Assembly (NCBI RefSeq): GCF_030815145.1
Contig: NZ_JAUSWJ010000001.1
Span: 682,001 to 746,000, forward strand
Length of the DNA: 64,000 nt
Direction of reading: 5' to 3'
DNA from: Kaistia geumhonensis
GTDB taxonomy: Bacteria > Pseudomonadota > Alphaproteobacteria > Rhizobiales > Kaistiaceae
Positions 1 to 9,369 of the stretch are shown here, in pieces. The notes beneath the pieces are model-generated. The model saw nothing but the letters and a program-made list of their open reading frames with translations, did no database searches and was not told the origin of the DNA. Within the stretch, counting starts at the first letter, position 1; the number at the start of each line of letters is the position of its first letter. The translations under genes and the position numbers were made by a program.

Positions 1-1266
1 CCGCACCCCGCCTCGCCTGTCCTCGCCACGCGCGATGACGGCCCGGTGCGCGTCGTCTATCGCCGCGCCGGCGACGACAATCTGTTGGTCGAGTTCGGCC
101 CGATGGCGCTCGACATCGCGCTCCGTCTCCGCGTCCACCTGATGATGGAAGCCGTGTCGGCGGCGAAGCTGCCCGGCATCATCGACCTGACCCCCGGCAT
201 CCGCTCGCTGCAGGTTCATTTCGACGGGACGAGCCTTTCGATGGCGCGTCTCATCGATGCGCTGCAGGCGATCGAAGCCGCGCTTCCGGCTGTCGACGAC
301 GTGACCGTGCCGTCGCGCATCGTCCACCTGCCGCTCTCCTGGAACGATCCGTCGGTCCAGCTGGCAATGCGCAAGTACCAGGAACTGGTGCGGCCTGATG
401 CGCCCTGGTGTCCGTCGAACATCGAATTCATCCGCCGCATCAACGGCCTCGACACGATCGAGGATGTGAAGCGCATCGTGTTCGACGCGGACTATCTCGT
501 GCTCGGGCTCGGCGACGTCTATCTCGGCGCGCCGGTGGCGACGCCGCTCGATCCGCGACACCGCCTCGTGACGACCAAATACAATCCGGCCCGCACCTGG
601 ACGCCGGAAAACGCGGTCGGCATCGGCGGCGCCTATCTCTGCATCTATGGCATGGAGGGGCCGGGCGGCTACCAGCTGTTCGGGCGGACGATCCAGATGT
701 GGAACGCCTGGCGGCAGACGCCGGAGTTCACGCCGGGCCATCCCTGGCTGCTGCGCTTTTTCGACCGCATCCGCTTCTTCGAAGTGAGCGAGGCGGAGCT
801 CGCGGAGGCGCGCGCCGCCTTCCCGCATGGGCGCTACCCCGTGCGCATCGAGGAGACGCGCTTCTCGCATGCCGACTATGCGAGGTCGCTCGCCGACAAT
901 GCCGAAGGCATCGCGGCGTTCAAGGCGCGACAGCAGGCCGCCTTCGAGGCCGAGCGGCTCGACTGGAAGACGCGCGGGCTCGACAGCTTCGTCAGCGACG
1001 ACGGCGGGCCGGCGGCAGAGAGCGACACCGACATTCCGGACGGCCAGCAGGCCGTCGCCGCGCATATGACGGGCAATGTCTGGAAGATACTGGTGGATGA
1101 AGGCGCGATGGTGGAGGCCGGCCAGCCGGTCGTCATCGTCGAATCGATGAAGATGGAAATGGAAATCGCGACGCCCGTGGCGGGCCGTGTCGCCGGCCTG
1201 CGCTGTCAGGTCGGACGGACGGTGCGCGCCGGCGATATTGTCGCGCTGATTGAAGGAGCCCCGTGA
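1..1266 (+). CDS. Urea carboxylase, C-terminal part (5' end outside window)
   Basis: Biotin-dependent, ATP-driven carboxylation of urea to allophanate in the cytosol, the first step of the nickel-independent urea degradation route. The reading frame is open from base 1, so only the last 421 residues of a protein that is usually about 1,200 aa are present; the biotin carboxylase part lies outside. Visible are an allophanate hydrolase subunit 1-like fold (for example [11 protein letters not shown] and [19 protein letters not shown]) and a C-terminal biotinyl domain with ESMKMEME, the biotinylated lysine being codon 1150-1152. The stop codon overlaps the start of the allophanate hydrolase gene, so the two are translationally coupled. 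The internal GTG at 46 is not a real start. Confidence 0.93.
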   Translation, partial: PHPASPVLATRDDGPVRVVYRRAGDDNLLVEFGPMALDIALRLRVHLMMEAVSAAKLPGIIDLTPGIRSLQVHFDGTSLSMARLIDALQAIEAALPAVDDVTVPSRIVHLPLSWNDPSVQLAMRKYQELVRPDAPWCPSNIEFIRRINGLDTIEDVKRIVFDADYLVLGLGDVYLGAPVATPLDPRHRLVTTKYNPARTWTPENAVGIGGAYLCIYGMEGPGGYQLFGRTIQMWNAWRQTPEFTPGHPWLLRFFDRIRFFEVSEAELAEARAAFPHGRYPVRIEETRFSHADYARSLADNAEGIAAFKARQQAAFEAERLDWKTRGLDSFVSDDGGPAAESDTDIPDGQQAVAAHMTGNVWKILVDEGAMVEAGQPVVIVESMKMEMEIATPVAGRVAGLRCQVGRTVRAGDIVALIEGAP

Positions 1267-3077
1267 TGCTGCCGACTTTTCTCGATATCGCGACGCTCTC
1301 GAAGGGCTATCGCAGCGGCGCCTTCACGCCGGTCGACGTCATCCGCGCCGTGATCGAGCGCATCGAAGCCTGGCCGGACCGCGCCGTCTGGATCTCGCGC
1401 TTCGACGACGCGGCGCTGGTCGCGGCGGCCGAGGCGCTCGTGGCGGCCGGAGCCCCCTCCGACGACCAGCCGCTCTGGGGAATCCCCTTCGCGGTGAAGG
1501 ACAATATCGACGTCGCCGGGCTCGAGACGACCGCCGCCTGCCCCGCCTTCGCCTATCGTCCGGACCGCGACGCGACGGTCGTAGCGCGGCTGAAGGCAGC
1601 CGGCGCCATCGTCGTCGGCAAGACCAATCTCGACCAGTTCGCGACCGGCCTCAACGGCACCCGCTCGCCTTATGGCGCGCCACGCTCCGTGTTCAACGAG
1701 GCCTATGTCTCGGGCGGCTCCTCCTCGGGCTCGGCGGTCGCCGTCGCCTCGGGACAGGTTGCCTTCGCGCTCGGGACGGATACGGCAGGATCCGGGCGCA
1801 TTCCTGCGGCCTTCAACAATCTCGTCGGGGTTAAGCCCTCGCGCGGCATGCTCTCGGGCAGCGGGCTGGTGCCGGCCTGCCGCAGCCTCGACTGCATCAC
1901 CGTGATGGCGGGGACGGCGGGCGATGCCGACCTCGTGCGCCGCGTCGCGGCCGGGTACGACGCGGCCGATCCCTATTCGCGCGATCTTCCGGCGGCGGCC
2001 CTGCCGGCGGGTGGCTTCCGCTTCGGCGTCCTCGATGCCGAGGAGCGCGAGTTCTTCGGCGACGACGCGACGGAAGCGCTCTACGACGCGGCGATCGCCC
2101 GGCTCGAGGCGCTCGGCGGCACGGCGGTGCCGATCGACTATGCCCCGTTCCGCGAATGCGCCGCGCTGCTTTATGGCGGCCCATGGGTCGCCGAGCGGCT
2201 GGCCGCGATCGAGACCTTCGTGGACGACAACGCCGAGGCGATGGACCCGACCGTACGCACGATCGTGGAGGGCGCGCGCGCCTATTCGGCGGTCGACGCC
2301 TTTCGCGGGCAGTACCGTCTCGAGGAATTGCGCAAGCTGACGGACACGCAATGGGCGCTGATGGACGTGCTGCTGCTGCCGACTGCGCCGACGGCCTACA
2401 CGGTCGAGGCGATGAAGGCCGATCCGATCCGCCTCAACTCCAATCTCGGCCGCTACACCAATTTCGTGAACCTGCTCGATTGCAGCGCCATTGCGATTCC
2501 CGCCGGCTTCCGGCCGGACGGAATGCCCGGCGGCGTGACGCTGATCGGCCCCGCCTTCGCGGATGCAGCGCTGGCGGAGCTGGGCGACCGGCTGCACCGG
2601 GCATCGCCCTTCGGCATGGGCCGCGACACGGCGGCCCTGCTGCCAGAGGCGAGCCGCATCGCTGCCCCGGCCGAGGAGCTTCTTCCGGTCGTCGTCGTCG
2701 GCGCGCATCTCTCGGGCATGCCGCTCAACCCGCAGCTGACCACCGCAGGCGGCCGGCTGTTGAAGACCTGCCGCACGGCCGCCGACTATCGTCTCTACGT
2801 CCTCCCCGACACCGTGCCTCCGAAGCCGGGCCTCATCCGCGATCCCGGCTTTGCCGGCGACGGCCTCGCGGTCGAAGTGTGGGGGCTTTCGGCGGCCGCT
2901 TTCGGCGCCTTCGTCAACGCCATTCCCGCGCCGCTCGGCGTCGGCAAGGTGACGCTCGACGACGGGTCGCAAGCGACCGGCTTCCTCTGTGAGCCCTATG
3001 CCGTCAAGGGCGCCCGCGAGATCACCGCGCTCGGCGGCTGGCGCGCCTATATCGCCGAGAAGACGGCGATCGTCTGA
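1266..3077 (+). CDS. atzF: Allophanate hydrolase
   Basis: Hydrolyses allophanate to ammonia and carbon dioxide, completing urea breakdown started by the upstream urea carboxylase. 603 aa, the normal size for the two-domain enzyme. The amidase-signature half carries the catalytic lysine in FAVKDN (about residue 78) and the Gly/Ser-rich motif SGGSSSGSAVAVASG followed by GTDTAGSGR. The C-terminal third (from about residue 470, VVVVGAHLSGMPLN) is the allophanate hydrolase C-terminal domain. The ATG at 1266 overlaps the upstream TGA as TGATG; a GTG three bases earlier is possible but less likely. Confidence 0.95.
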   Translation: MLPTFLDIATLSKGYRSGAFTPVDVIRAVIERIEAWPDRAVWISRFDDAALVAAAEALVAAGAPSDDQPLWGIPFAVKDNIDVAGLETTAACPAFAYRPDRDATVVARLKAAGAIVVGKTNLDQFATGLNGTRSPYGAPRSVFNEAYVSGGSSSGSAVAVASGQVAFALGTDTAGSGRIPAAFNNLVGVKPSRGMLSGSGLVPACRSLDCITVMAGTAGDADLVRRVAAGYDAADPYSRDLPAAALPAGGFRFGVLDAEEREFFGDDATEALYDAAIARLEALGGTAVPIDYAPFRECAALLYGGPWVAERLAAIETFVDDNAEAMDPTVRTIVEGARAYSAVDAFRGQYRLEELRKLTDTQWALMDVLLLPTAPTAYTVEAMKADPIRLNSNLGRYTNFVNLLDCSAIAIPAGFRPDGMPGGVTLIGPAFADAALAELGDRLHRASPFGMGRDTAALLPEASRIAAPAEELLPVVVVGAHLSGMPLNPQLTTAGGRLLKTCRTAADYRLYVLPDTVPPKPGLIRDPGFAGDGLAVEVWGLSAAAFGAFVNAIPAPLGVGKVTLDDGSQATGFLCEPYAVKGAREITALGGWRAYIAEKTAIV

Positions 3078-3155
3078 CGGTCGCCGCATGACTTGATCGA
3101 GATCGAGTCTTGGCACCCCGATTGCGGTATCCTTTGCCGTGATCGGGGGAAGGGC

Positions 3156-4418
3156 ATGGACTCGGATCTGGCTCTCAGACTGGCGCTGGCCCTTGGCATC
3201 GGGCTCGTCGTGGGCCTCGAGCGCGGCTGGCGCGAGCGGGAGGCCTCGCCGGGGAGCCGCACGGCGGGCCTGCGCACCTATGCGCTCTCCGGGCTCCTCG
3301 GAGGCATTGTGGCCGCCGTGTCTCGGGCGGCCGAAGCGCCGGTGCTGATCGGCTTCGGCTTCGTCGGCTTCATCGCCATCTTCGCCTGGTTCAAGCGCGA
3401 CGAGAGCCGGGCGGACCGCGACTTCAGCGTCACCGGCACCGTGGCGGCGATGCTCGTCTTCATGCTCGGCGTCCTCAGCGTCGTGGGCGACCGCGAGATC
3501 GCCGCCGCCGGCGGCATCGCAACCGCCGCGCTCCTCGCGGCGCGCGAGTGGCTGCACGCGCTCGTGGCGCGCATCACCTGGGCGGAGATGCGGTCCAGCC
3601 TGCTGCTCCTGGCGATGACCGTCATCGTGCTGCCGCTGCTGCCCGATCGCGCGCTCGATCCGCTCGGAGCGCTCAATCCGCGCGCGATCTGGATGCTGAC
3701 CATCCTCATCGCCGGGCTTTCCTATGCCGGCTATCTCGGCATGCGCGTACTCGGCCCCTCACGCGGCGTGCTGGTGGCGGCTCTCACGGGCGGGATGGTC
3801 TCGTCCACCGCCGTCACGGTCGCCTTCGCCCGCCGATCGGCAGGGGGCGAGGACGGAAGGCTGCTCGCAGCCGGGGCGGCCGCGGCGGGCGCGGTTTCCA
3901 TCACCCGCGTCCTTGTCGTCGCGGCGGCGATCCAGCCCGCCCTGGCGCCGCTCCTCGTGGCCTATGCGGTTCCGGCGGCGCTGGTGCTCGCCGCCCCCGC
4001 CGTGCGGCTCGCCTTCCAGCGAGCGCCCGCCGGAGAAGGCGGCGTCGCGCTCGGGAACCCGTTCGAGCTTCTGCCCGTTCTCGGATTCGCGGGTCTCCTC
4101 GCCGGCGTCGGCCTCCTTGCCGCCTTAGTCAGCCAGCGCTTCGGAGCCGCCGGTCTCTATCCACTCGGAGCGCTGTCGGGACTCGCAGATGTCGATGCCT
4201 TCACTCTCTCAACCGCCCGGCTCGCCGGTCGATCGATCGGGATCGCCGAGGCAGGTTACGCGATCCTCATCTGCGTCGGCGTCAACGCGCTGGCTCGCGC
4301 CGGCTATGGCGCCGCGGTCGGCGATCGTCGCTTCGGCGGGCGCATCGCCTTCTTCAGCCTCGCTGCGATCGCCGTGGGCGGCGCCTCGGGTCTCGTCCTC
4401 GGCGCCGCATACCCCTGA
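3156..4418 (+). CDS. MgtC/DUF4010 family inner-membrane protein
   Basis: Predicted polytopic membrane protein of 420 aa. The first about 140 residues look like the MgtC/SapB N-terminal domain (GLVVGLERGWRERE, then AGLRTYALSGLLGGI). The rest is a DUF4010-type membrane domain with many hydrophobic helices, including a conserved-looking ALTGGMVSSTAVTVAFARRS and a late GALSGLADVDAFTLS. The ATG at 3156 is preceded by a purine-rich GGGGAAGGG; the upstream TTG at 3093 would add an atypical hydrophilic extension. Function is unknown in this family; transport or a stress role is inferred only. It ends 18 nt before the CYTH-CHAD gene and probably shares its transcript. Confidence 0.8.
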   Translation: MDSDLALRLALALGIGLVVGLERGWREREASPGSRTAGLRTYALSGLLGGIVAAVSRAAEAPVLIGFGFVGFIAIFAWFKRDESRADRDFSVTGTVAAMLVFMLGVLSVVGDREIAAAGGIATAALLAAREWLHALVARITWAEMRSSLLLLAMTVIVLPLLPDRALDPLGALNPRAIWMLTILIAGLSYAGYLGMRVLGPSRGVLVAALTGGMVSSTAVTVAFARRSAGGEDGRLLAAGAAAAGAVSITRVLVVAAAIQPALAPLLVAYAVPAALVLAAPAVRLAFQRAPAGEGGVALGNPFELLPVLGFAGLLAGVGLLAALVSQRFGAAGLYPLGALSGLADVDAFTLSTARLAGRSIGIAEAGYAILICVGVNALARAGYGAAVGDRRFGGRIAFFSLAAIAVGGASGLVLGAAYP

Positions 4419-4436
4419 GAAGGATGATCGCCAGCA

Positions 4437-5948
4437 ATGAAGGACGAAGCCGACAGAGGGGTCGAGACCGAACTCAAATTCGCCATCGATGCCGCGGATC
4501 TCCCGGCCCTTCGCGCACATCGGATGTTCGCGGGCCTCGCAGACAAGCGGCAACTGCTGGAAGCGACCTATTTCGATACGCCCGATAACTTGCTCCACGA
4601 GGCCGGCTTCTCACTGCGGCTGCGACGCTCGGGCGACACGGTGGTGCAGACGCTGAAGGGCAAGCGGCCGGGCGGCTCCGGCTTGCTGCACCGAGACGAG
4701 CACGAGCGTGTCGTCGCCGATGGCATGCTGGACGAGCCGGCGCTGGCCGAAGGACTGCCGCCCGATCTGCTGCACCGCGTGCGCGGCCGGCTGGAGCCGC
4801 GCTTCTCGATGGTCGTGACGCGCAGCGCATGGACGATCGAGGAAGGCGACGGGGTGGTCGAGGTCAGCACCGACGAAGGCCGGATCATCGCTGGCGAACG
4901 CAGCGAGCCGATCGCCGAGGTCGAGTTCGAACTGCTTTCCGGCGATCCGGCCGCCCTGTTCGCGCTGGCCCGGTCGGCGCTCATCGCCATACCGCTGCAT
5001 CTCCAGCCGCTCGCAAAGTCCGATCGTGGCTATCGGCTCTGTGGCGGCAAGGCGGACAGTTTCACGGGAACCGTCCTGCCGCTCGATCCGCAGGCGACCG
5101 CCGCGGCGGCGCTGCGCAGCCTGGCCGAGCCGCTGGTGCGCGCCATCGCGGTCGAACGCGCGACCGTCATGACCGACAGCGACGCCGAGGCGGTCCACCG
5201 GCTCCGCGTGCTGCTGCGCAAGCAACGGACACTGTTTGACCTCGCCGACGCCATGCTGCCCGGCACGCTGCCGCCCGTATTGGCCGCAACCATTCGCGAG
5301 GCCTTCAAGAGGCTCGGCGAGGCCCGCGATCTGGACATCCTGCAGGCCGTCATCCCCGTCAACCAGATGGAAGCGGCCGACCAGCTCTCGACCATCGCCC
5401 GCGCCCGCAATGCCGCGCTGCTCAGGGCCCGAACGGTCCTCGCCTCGCGCGCGTTCGCCGAGGCGCTGCTCGATCTGCTGGCCTTTGCCGAGGGGATAGG
5501 ACACCTCGCGACGGACAGCGCCGCCGACGTCCCCGCCGTTACCGCCGCTGCATCGGCGCTGGACGAGCGCTGGCGCTCCATCCGAGACAGCCGCCGGCCG
5601 GGGCGGCTGCGACCCGCCGCGCGGCACAAGCTGCGCATTCGCGCCAAATGGCTGCGCGACGCGACCGAGTTCCTTGCCGGCCTCTTCGCTGATGCGAAAT
5701 CCGAAAAACGGGCGGGCGACCTCATGAACGATCTTCGTGATTTGCAGGGCGCGCTCGGAGCGCTCAACGATCGCGACAGCGCCTGGCGTCTCGGCAAGGT
5801 CTGGCTCGGCAAGCCGCTCTCGGCCTCGCTCGGACTGAAGCCGGACTCACGCGCCGAAAAGGGTGGCGTCCACGACGCCGACGCGGCGTTCCGCAGCCTC
5901 AGGAAGTGTCGCAGATACTGGCGCGGCGCCGCGCCTTCCGCTCAATGA
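4437..5948 (+). CDS. CYTH and CHAD domain-containing protein (inorganic triphosphatase-like)
   Basis: 503 aa, two-domain protein. The N-terminal CYTH domain (about residues 8-205) shows the ExExK signature ETELKF and alternating charged strands typical of triphosphate tunnel enzymes such as YgiF. The C-terminal CHAD helical domain (about 220-500) contains the conserved-histidine helices (AVHRLRVLLRKQRTLFDL, RHKLRIRAKWLRDATEFL). CYTH enzymes of this architecture hydrolyse inorganic triphosphate, and CHAD domains bind polyphosphate; a cytosolic polyphosphate-related role is inferred. It follows the DUF4010 gene by 18 nt. Its last 7 bases overlap the convergent small gene on the other strand. 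Confidence 0.88.
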   Translation: MKDEADRGVETELKFAIDAADLPALRAHRMFAGLADKRQLLEATYFDTPDNLLHEAGFSLRLRRSGDTVVQTLKGKRPGGSGLLHRDEHERVVADGMLDEPALAEGLPPDLLHRVRGRLEPRFSMVVTRSAWTIEEGDGVVEVSTDEGRIIAGERSEPIAEVEFELLSGDPAALFALARSALIAIPLHLQPLAKSDRGYRLCGGKADSFTGTVLPLDPQATAAAALRSLAEPLVRAIAVERATVMTDSDAEAVHRLRVLLRKQRTLFDLADAMLPGTLPPVLAATIREAFKRLGEARDLDILQAVIPVNQMEAADQLSTIARARNAALLRARTVLASRAFAEALLDLLAFAEGIGHLATDSAADVPAVTAAASALDERWRSIRDSRRPGRLRPAARHKLRIRAKWLRDATEFLAGLFADAKSEKRAGDLMNDLRDLQGALGALNDRDSAWRLGKVWLGKPLSASLGLKPDSRAEKGGVHDADAAFRSLRKCRRYWRGAAPSAQ

Positions 5949-6157
5949 GCGCCGTCGGGCAAGGAGCTTCGCGCGGAGCCCGAGAGCGTCCGGGCGATCC
6001 CATAGGGCACCCAGGTCGGCAGCCAGCGATAGGGATGCCCCTTCGGCAGCTTCAGTCGATTGCGCCGCGCCTGCATCGCTTCCCGGCGGGCGCGTTCGGG
6101 CGTGAGCGGAAGAGGGTACCGGCTCACCAATGGGTCGACAGGACGAAGATCGTTCAT
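5942..6157 (-). CDS. Small basic protein of unknown function, paralogue of the 6527-6805 protein
   Basis: 71 aa, not recognised. It shares a pattern with the divergent neighbour at 6527-6805: DPxVSxYPLP, then a charged RARREAMQARR helix, KLPKGHPYR, and a hydrophobic tail LPTWVPYGIAR ending in GSARSS. The ATG at 6157 has GGGAG seven bases upstream. The conservation of a complete two-part architecture between two short genes argues that both are real. The tail could be a short membrane-associated or amphipathic helix. It is convergent with, and overlaps by 7 nt, the CYTH-CHAD gene. Confidence 0.72.
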   Translation of the reverse strand: MNDLRPVDPLVSRYPLPLTPERARREAMQARRNRLKLPKGHPYRWLPTWVPYGIARTLSGSARSSLPDGAH

Positions 6158-6526
6158 TGCCGCACTCCCGCATCCGGTGGGAGAATGGGGTCATCCGAAA
6201 GGATGATCCCGCAGCGCAATATGCCCGATTGCATCGCAACACGCCAGATACGACACGTGGTCCTGTCGCGCAATAGACGCAAGAATGGCGCGACTCTTTG
6301 GCGTGCGGCATGTCAGTGTCGGCAACAGTCCCGCCGCCTTCCGTCTCGCGCCTTTGCAGACGATGATCCCGTTCCCGCGTTTCTGACACGGAGCTGTGAC
6401 GACGATCATTGATGAGAAGTTGCACCTTCGATCTGTTCCATGGTGAAAGTCCGCAACGGACTTCGACTCATGCTAGGGAATCAAGCCGACCGCGCCGCAG
6501 TGCGCGGCGCGCTCGGGAGGCACTCC
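6158..6526. other. Divergent intergenic region between the two small paralogues
   Basis: 369 bases without a supported gene. It must contain the promoters of both flanking small genes, which point away from each other. It has lower GC than its surroundings. No clear palindromic operator or convincing -35/-10 pair could be fixed by eye. Confidence 0.5.
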
Positions 6527-6805
6527 ATGCCAGAACAGACGCCTGCGACGCGGCGGCGCAGTCAGAGGCGATCGTCGGGATCGCGCACTGGCGAACGGGG
6601 TCTGGAGCCGACCGATCCGATCGTGAGCGTCTATCCGCTGCCGATGGACGAAAAGCGCGCCCGCGAGGAAGCCAGCCGCGCCCGCCGGCTCGGCAAGAAG
6701 TTGCCGATCGGCCATCCCTATCGCGGGCTTCCGCTGTGGCTGCCATACTGGCTGGCGCGATTGATCAACGGTTCGGCCGCGAGTTCGAAGCCGAAAAAAG
6801 ACTGA
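6527..6805 (+). CDS. Small basic protein of unknown function, paralogue of the 5942-6157 protein
   Basis: 92 aa from the ATG at 6527, which has GGGAGG at 6515-6520; a longer reading from 6440 is open but lacks such a site. An Arg/Ser-rich N-terminus is followed by DPIVSVYPLP, a charged helix EKRAREEASRARRLGKKLP, then IGHPYRGLPLWLPYWLARLINGS and a Lys-rich end. The order and spacing of motifs match the leftward gene at 5942-6157, so this looks like an inverted gene duplication. No known family was recognised. A nucleic-acid- or membrane-associated role is only suggested by charge and the aromatic tail. Confidence 0.75.
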   Translation: MPEQTPATRRRSQRRSSGSRTGERGLEPTDPIVSVYPLPMDEKRAREEASRARRLGKKLPIGHPYRGLPLWLPYWLARLINGSAASSKPKKD

Positions 6806-6847
6806 CCGATCCGTTGATGCAGAGAAGGCCGGATCGCCCGGCCCCCG

Positions 6848-8059
6848 TCAGGTCTCGAGCGCTTCCGTGAACCGCTTGAGGCCGTCGCTTCGCGACAGCT
6901 GCGCCGAGAGCTGGGATTGCAGCACGCGATCCGTGGTGAGCTTCTGGCGCGCCACGTCGCGGATCGCTTCGGCAAGCTTCTCCGAATCGCCCGGCGGCGT
7001 GATGAAGGCCGCCTGGCCGAGAAACTCGAAGATCTCCGTGCCGGACGCCGCCGTCACGACGATGGGCCTGCCCGAGGCGAGCATTCCGCCGAGCTTCGAC
7101 GGCAGCACCAGATCGGCGGCGTTGGCGTCCTGCGGCAGCGCATGCAGGTCCGCCATGTTGAGGAAGGCGTTGAGCCGCTCATAGGGCTGGAACGGCAGGA
7201 AGCGCACCGTGTCGAGCTTGCCGTAGCGCGCGACGAGATCGGTCTTGGCCGGCCCTTCCCCCGCAATCACGAAGCGGATCGAGCGATCGCCGGCGAGACG
7301 CTCGGCCGCGTCGAGGAGGACATGCAGCCCCTGCTTGGCGCCGATATTCCCCGAATAGAGAACGACGAAATCGTCGTCGGCATAACCGAGTTCCTGCCGG
7401 TAGGGACTCGGCCCATCGAGCGGGAAGATCTGGTCGAGATCGACCCAGTTGCGGATGACGCTGACCCTGGCCTCCGGCACGCCCTTCTCGGCGATCTTTT
7501 CGGCCATGCGATTGGAGATGGTTACGACGCGATCAAATCCGCGCATCACGACGCGCTCGAAGGCATAGCCGAGACGCTTCAGCCAGGTCTTGCTGCCGAG
7601 ATGGCCTACGGCGAAGGCCGCGTCCACCTCGAGGTCCTGGACATGCAGAATGCTGCGAGCGCCCGTGAGCTTGGCCGCCAGCAGGGCCGCGGGAGCGGCG
7701 ATCAGCGTCGGCTCGATGCAGAGCAGCGTATCGGGACGATGGCGGATAAACTGCCAGAGCACCGCCGGAAGGGAGGTCGCGGCGAAACTGATCGGCGCGA
7801 TCAGCCGCCAGACACCTTCCATCCGCTCGCGCAGAAGCAGCGGACAACGAACGACCGTGACGCCGTTCAGCGTCTCGGTCTGGTAGGCGTTGCGATAGGG
7901 AGCCTGCACGCGCCAGCCGGGATAGTGAGCCGGCGTCGTCACGACGACGACCGACTTGCCCTCCGCCGCCAGATGCTCGGCAATCTCGCCGGTGTAGCGG
8001 CCTACGCCCGCCATTTCGGGGGCGTAGTTCATGCCGTAGACGAGGACCTTGTGGGTCAT
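6848..8059 (-). CDS. WcaI-like glycosyltransferase, family 4 type
   Basis: 403 aa cytoplasmic glycosyltransferase with a GT-B fold. The N-terminus MTHKVLVYGMNYAPEMAGVG followed by GRYTGEIAEHLA, the central HVQDLEVDAAFAVG and the C-terminal nucleotide-sugar region (VLYSGNIGAKQGLHVLLDAA, later LPSKLGGMLASGRPIV) fit the colanic acid WcaI group. In that family the enzyme adds a sugar, probably fucose, to a lipid-linked intermediate. It ends the leftward set gmd-wcaI, 33 nt from gmd. The GDP-mannose dehydratase beside it supplies the precursor of GDP-fucose or GDP-rhamnose. The exact acceptor and sugar cannot be read from the sequence. Confidence 0.85.
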   Translation of the reverse strand: MTHKVLVYGMNYAPEMAGVGRYTGEIAEHLAAEGKSVVVVTTPAHYPGWRVQAPYRNAYQTETLNGVTVVRCPLLLRERMEGVWRLIAPISFAATSLPAVLWQFIRHRPDTLLCIEPTLIAAPAALLAAKLTGARSILHVQDLEVDAAFAVGHLGSKTWLKRLGYAFERVVMRGFDRVVTISNRMAEKIAEKGVPEARVSVIRNWVDLDQIFPLDGPSPYRQELGYADDDFVVLYSGNIGAKQGLHVLLDAAERLAGDRSIRFVIAGEGPAKTDLVARYGKLDTVRFLPFQPYERLNAFLNMADLHALPQDANAADLVLPSKLGGMLASGRPIVVTAASGTEIFEFLGQAAFITPPGDSEKLAEAIRDVARQKLTTDRVLQSQLSAQLSRSDGLKRFTEALET

Positions 8060-8092
8060 GAGCTTCCCGGGCTCGATCCGTCCTGTCGAAGG

Positions 8093-9166
8093 TCAGGCGT
8101 TGTGCATGACCGGAGCGTGCGCCATGACCTTGAGATCCTCGGCCACCATCTCCGCGACGAGCCCGTCGAGGTCCGTCTCATGCGTCCAGCCGAGCTTCGC
8201 CTTGGCCTTGGCCGGGTCGCCGATCAGGAGGTCGACTTCGGTCGGGCGGAAATAGCGCGGATCGATCGCCACCAGCACGCGGCCGGTCTTCTTGTCGATG
8301 CCCTTCTCCTCGACGCCCTCGCCCTGCCACTCGATGGCGATGTCGACATGGGAGAAGGCCTTCTCGACGAAGGAGCGCACGGTGTGGGTCTCGCCCGTCG
8401 CCAGCACGTAGTCGTCGGCCTGGTCCTGCTGCAAGATCAGCCACATGCCGCGCACATATTCACGGGCATGGCCCCAGTCGCGCTTGGCGTCGAGATTGCC
8501 GAGATAGAGGCGGTCCTGCTTGCCGTGATGAATCGCCGCCACAGCGCGGGTGATCTTGCGGGTGACGAAGGTCTCGCCGCGCAGCGGGCTCTCATGGTTG
8601 AACAGGATGCCGTTCGAGGCGTGCATGCCATAGGCCTCGCGGTAGTTCACCACGATCCAGTAGCCGTAGAGCTTCGCGGCGGCATAGGGCGAGCGCGGAT
8701 AGAACGGCGTCTTCTCGCTCTGCGGAATCTCCTGGACCTTGCCATAGAGTTCCGAGGTCGACGCCTGGTAGAAGCGAGTCTTCTCGGTGAGCTTCAGGAG
8801 GCGGATCGCCTCCAGCAGGCGCAGCGTGCCGATCGCGTCGGCATTGGCCGTGTATTCCGGCGTCTCGAAGCTGACCTGCACATGGCTCTGGGCGGCGAGA
8901 TTGTAGATCTCGTCCGGCTGCGTCTCCTGCACGATGCGGATCAGATTGGTCGAATCCGTCATGTCGCCGTAATGCAGGATGAAGCGCGGATCCTTCTCGT
9001 GAGGATCCTGGTAGAGATGCTCCACGCGCCCCGTGTTGAACGACGACGAGCGCCGCTTCACGCCATGAACGACATAGCCCTTCTCGAGCAGGAGCTCCGA
9101 GAGGTAGGCGCCGTCCTGACCCGTCGCGCCGGTGATCAGCGCCGTCTTCCCCGTCTTTGAAACCAT
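8093..9166 (-). CDS. gmd: GDP-mannose 4,6-dehydratase
   Basis: Converts GDP-mannose to GDP-4-keto-6-deoxymannose using bound NADP, the entry step to GDP-fucose, GDP-rhamnose and related sugars. 357 aa, typical length. Extended short-chain dehydrogenase features are all present: the nucleotide-binding [19 protein letters not shown] near residue 13, [13 protein letters not shown], the catalytic YAAAK with the adjacent Thr/Ser region [14 protein letters not shown], and [16 protein letters not shown]. It sits upstream of the WcaI-like glycosyltransferase in the same direction, so the two probably form an operon for surface polysaccharide. Confidence 0.97.
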   Translation of the reverse strand: MVSKTGKTALITGATGQDGAYLSELLLEKGYVVHGVKRRSSSFNTGRVEHLYQDPHEKDPRFILHYGDMTDSTNLIRIVQETQPDEIYNLAAQSHVQVSFETPEYTANADAIGTLRLLEAIRLLKLTEKTRFYQASTSELYGKVQEIPQSEKTPFYPRSPYAAAKLYGYWIVVNYREAYGMHASNGILFNHESPLRGETFVTRKITRAVAAIHHGKQDRLYLGNLDAKRDWGHAREYVRGMWLILQQDQADDYVLATGETHTVRSFVEKAFSHVDIAIEWQGEGVEEKGIDKKTGRVLVAIDPRYFRPTEVDLLIGDPAKAKAKLGWTHETDLDGLVAEMVAEDLKVMAHAPVMHNA

Positions 9167-9369
9167 GAATCCTGTCGCCGTTCAGTAGAAGTTGAGAAAT
9201 CTGCCCCAGTCGTGCGGCAAGGCTTGCTTGCCACATGTATGGACCGTTTATATCGCAGTGCAACATAAATGTGCGTCCGCGACAAAGCTGCCCCGCGACC
9301 GGCCCCCAACCGTCCGCGCCGGCCCTTCATAGGCCGGAAGCCGGTGCACCGCCAGCCCGCTTCGAGCAG

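Noticed and set aside
1206-3557. Long open frame (783 codons) on the minus strand opposite the urea-degradation genes
   Set aside because: High-GC antisense shadow: rich in Arg/Ala/Gly, no family motif, and the plus-strand genes are clearly real.
6917-9160. 747-codon plus-strand frame opposite the WcaI-like and gmd genes
   Set aside because: Antisense of two well-recognised minus-strand enzymes; no motif and no ribosome site.
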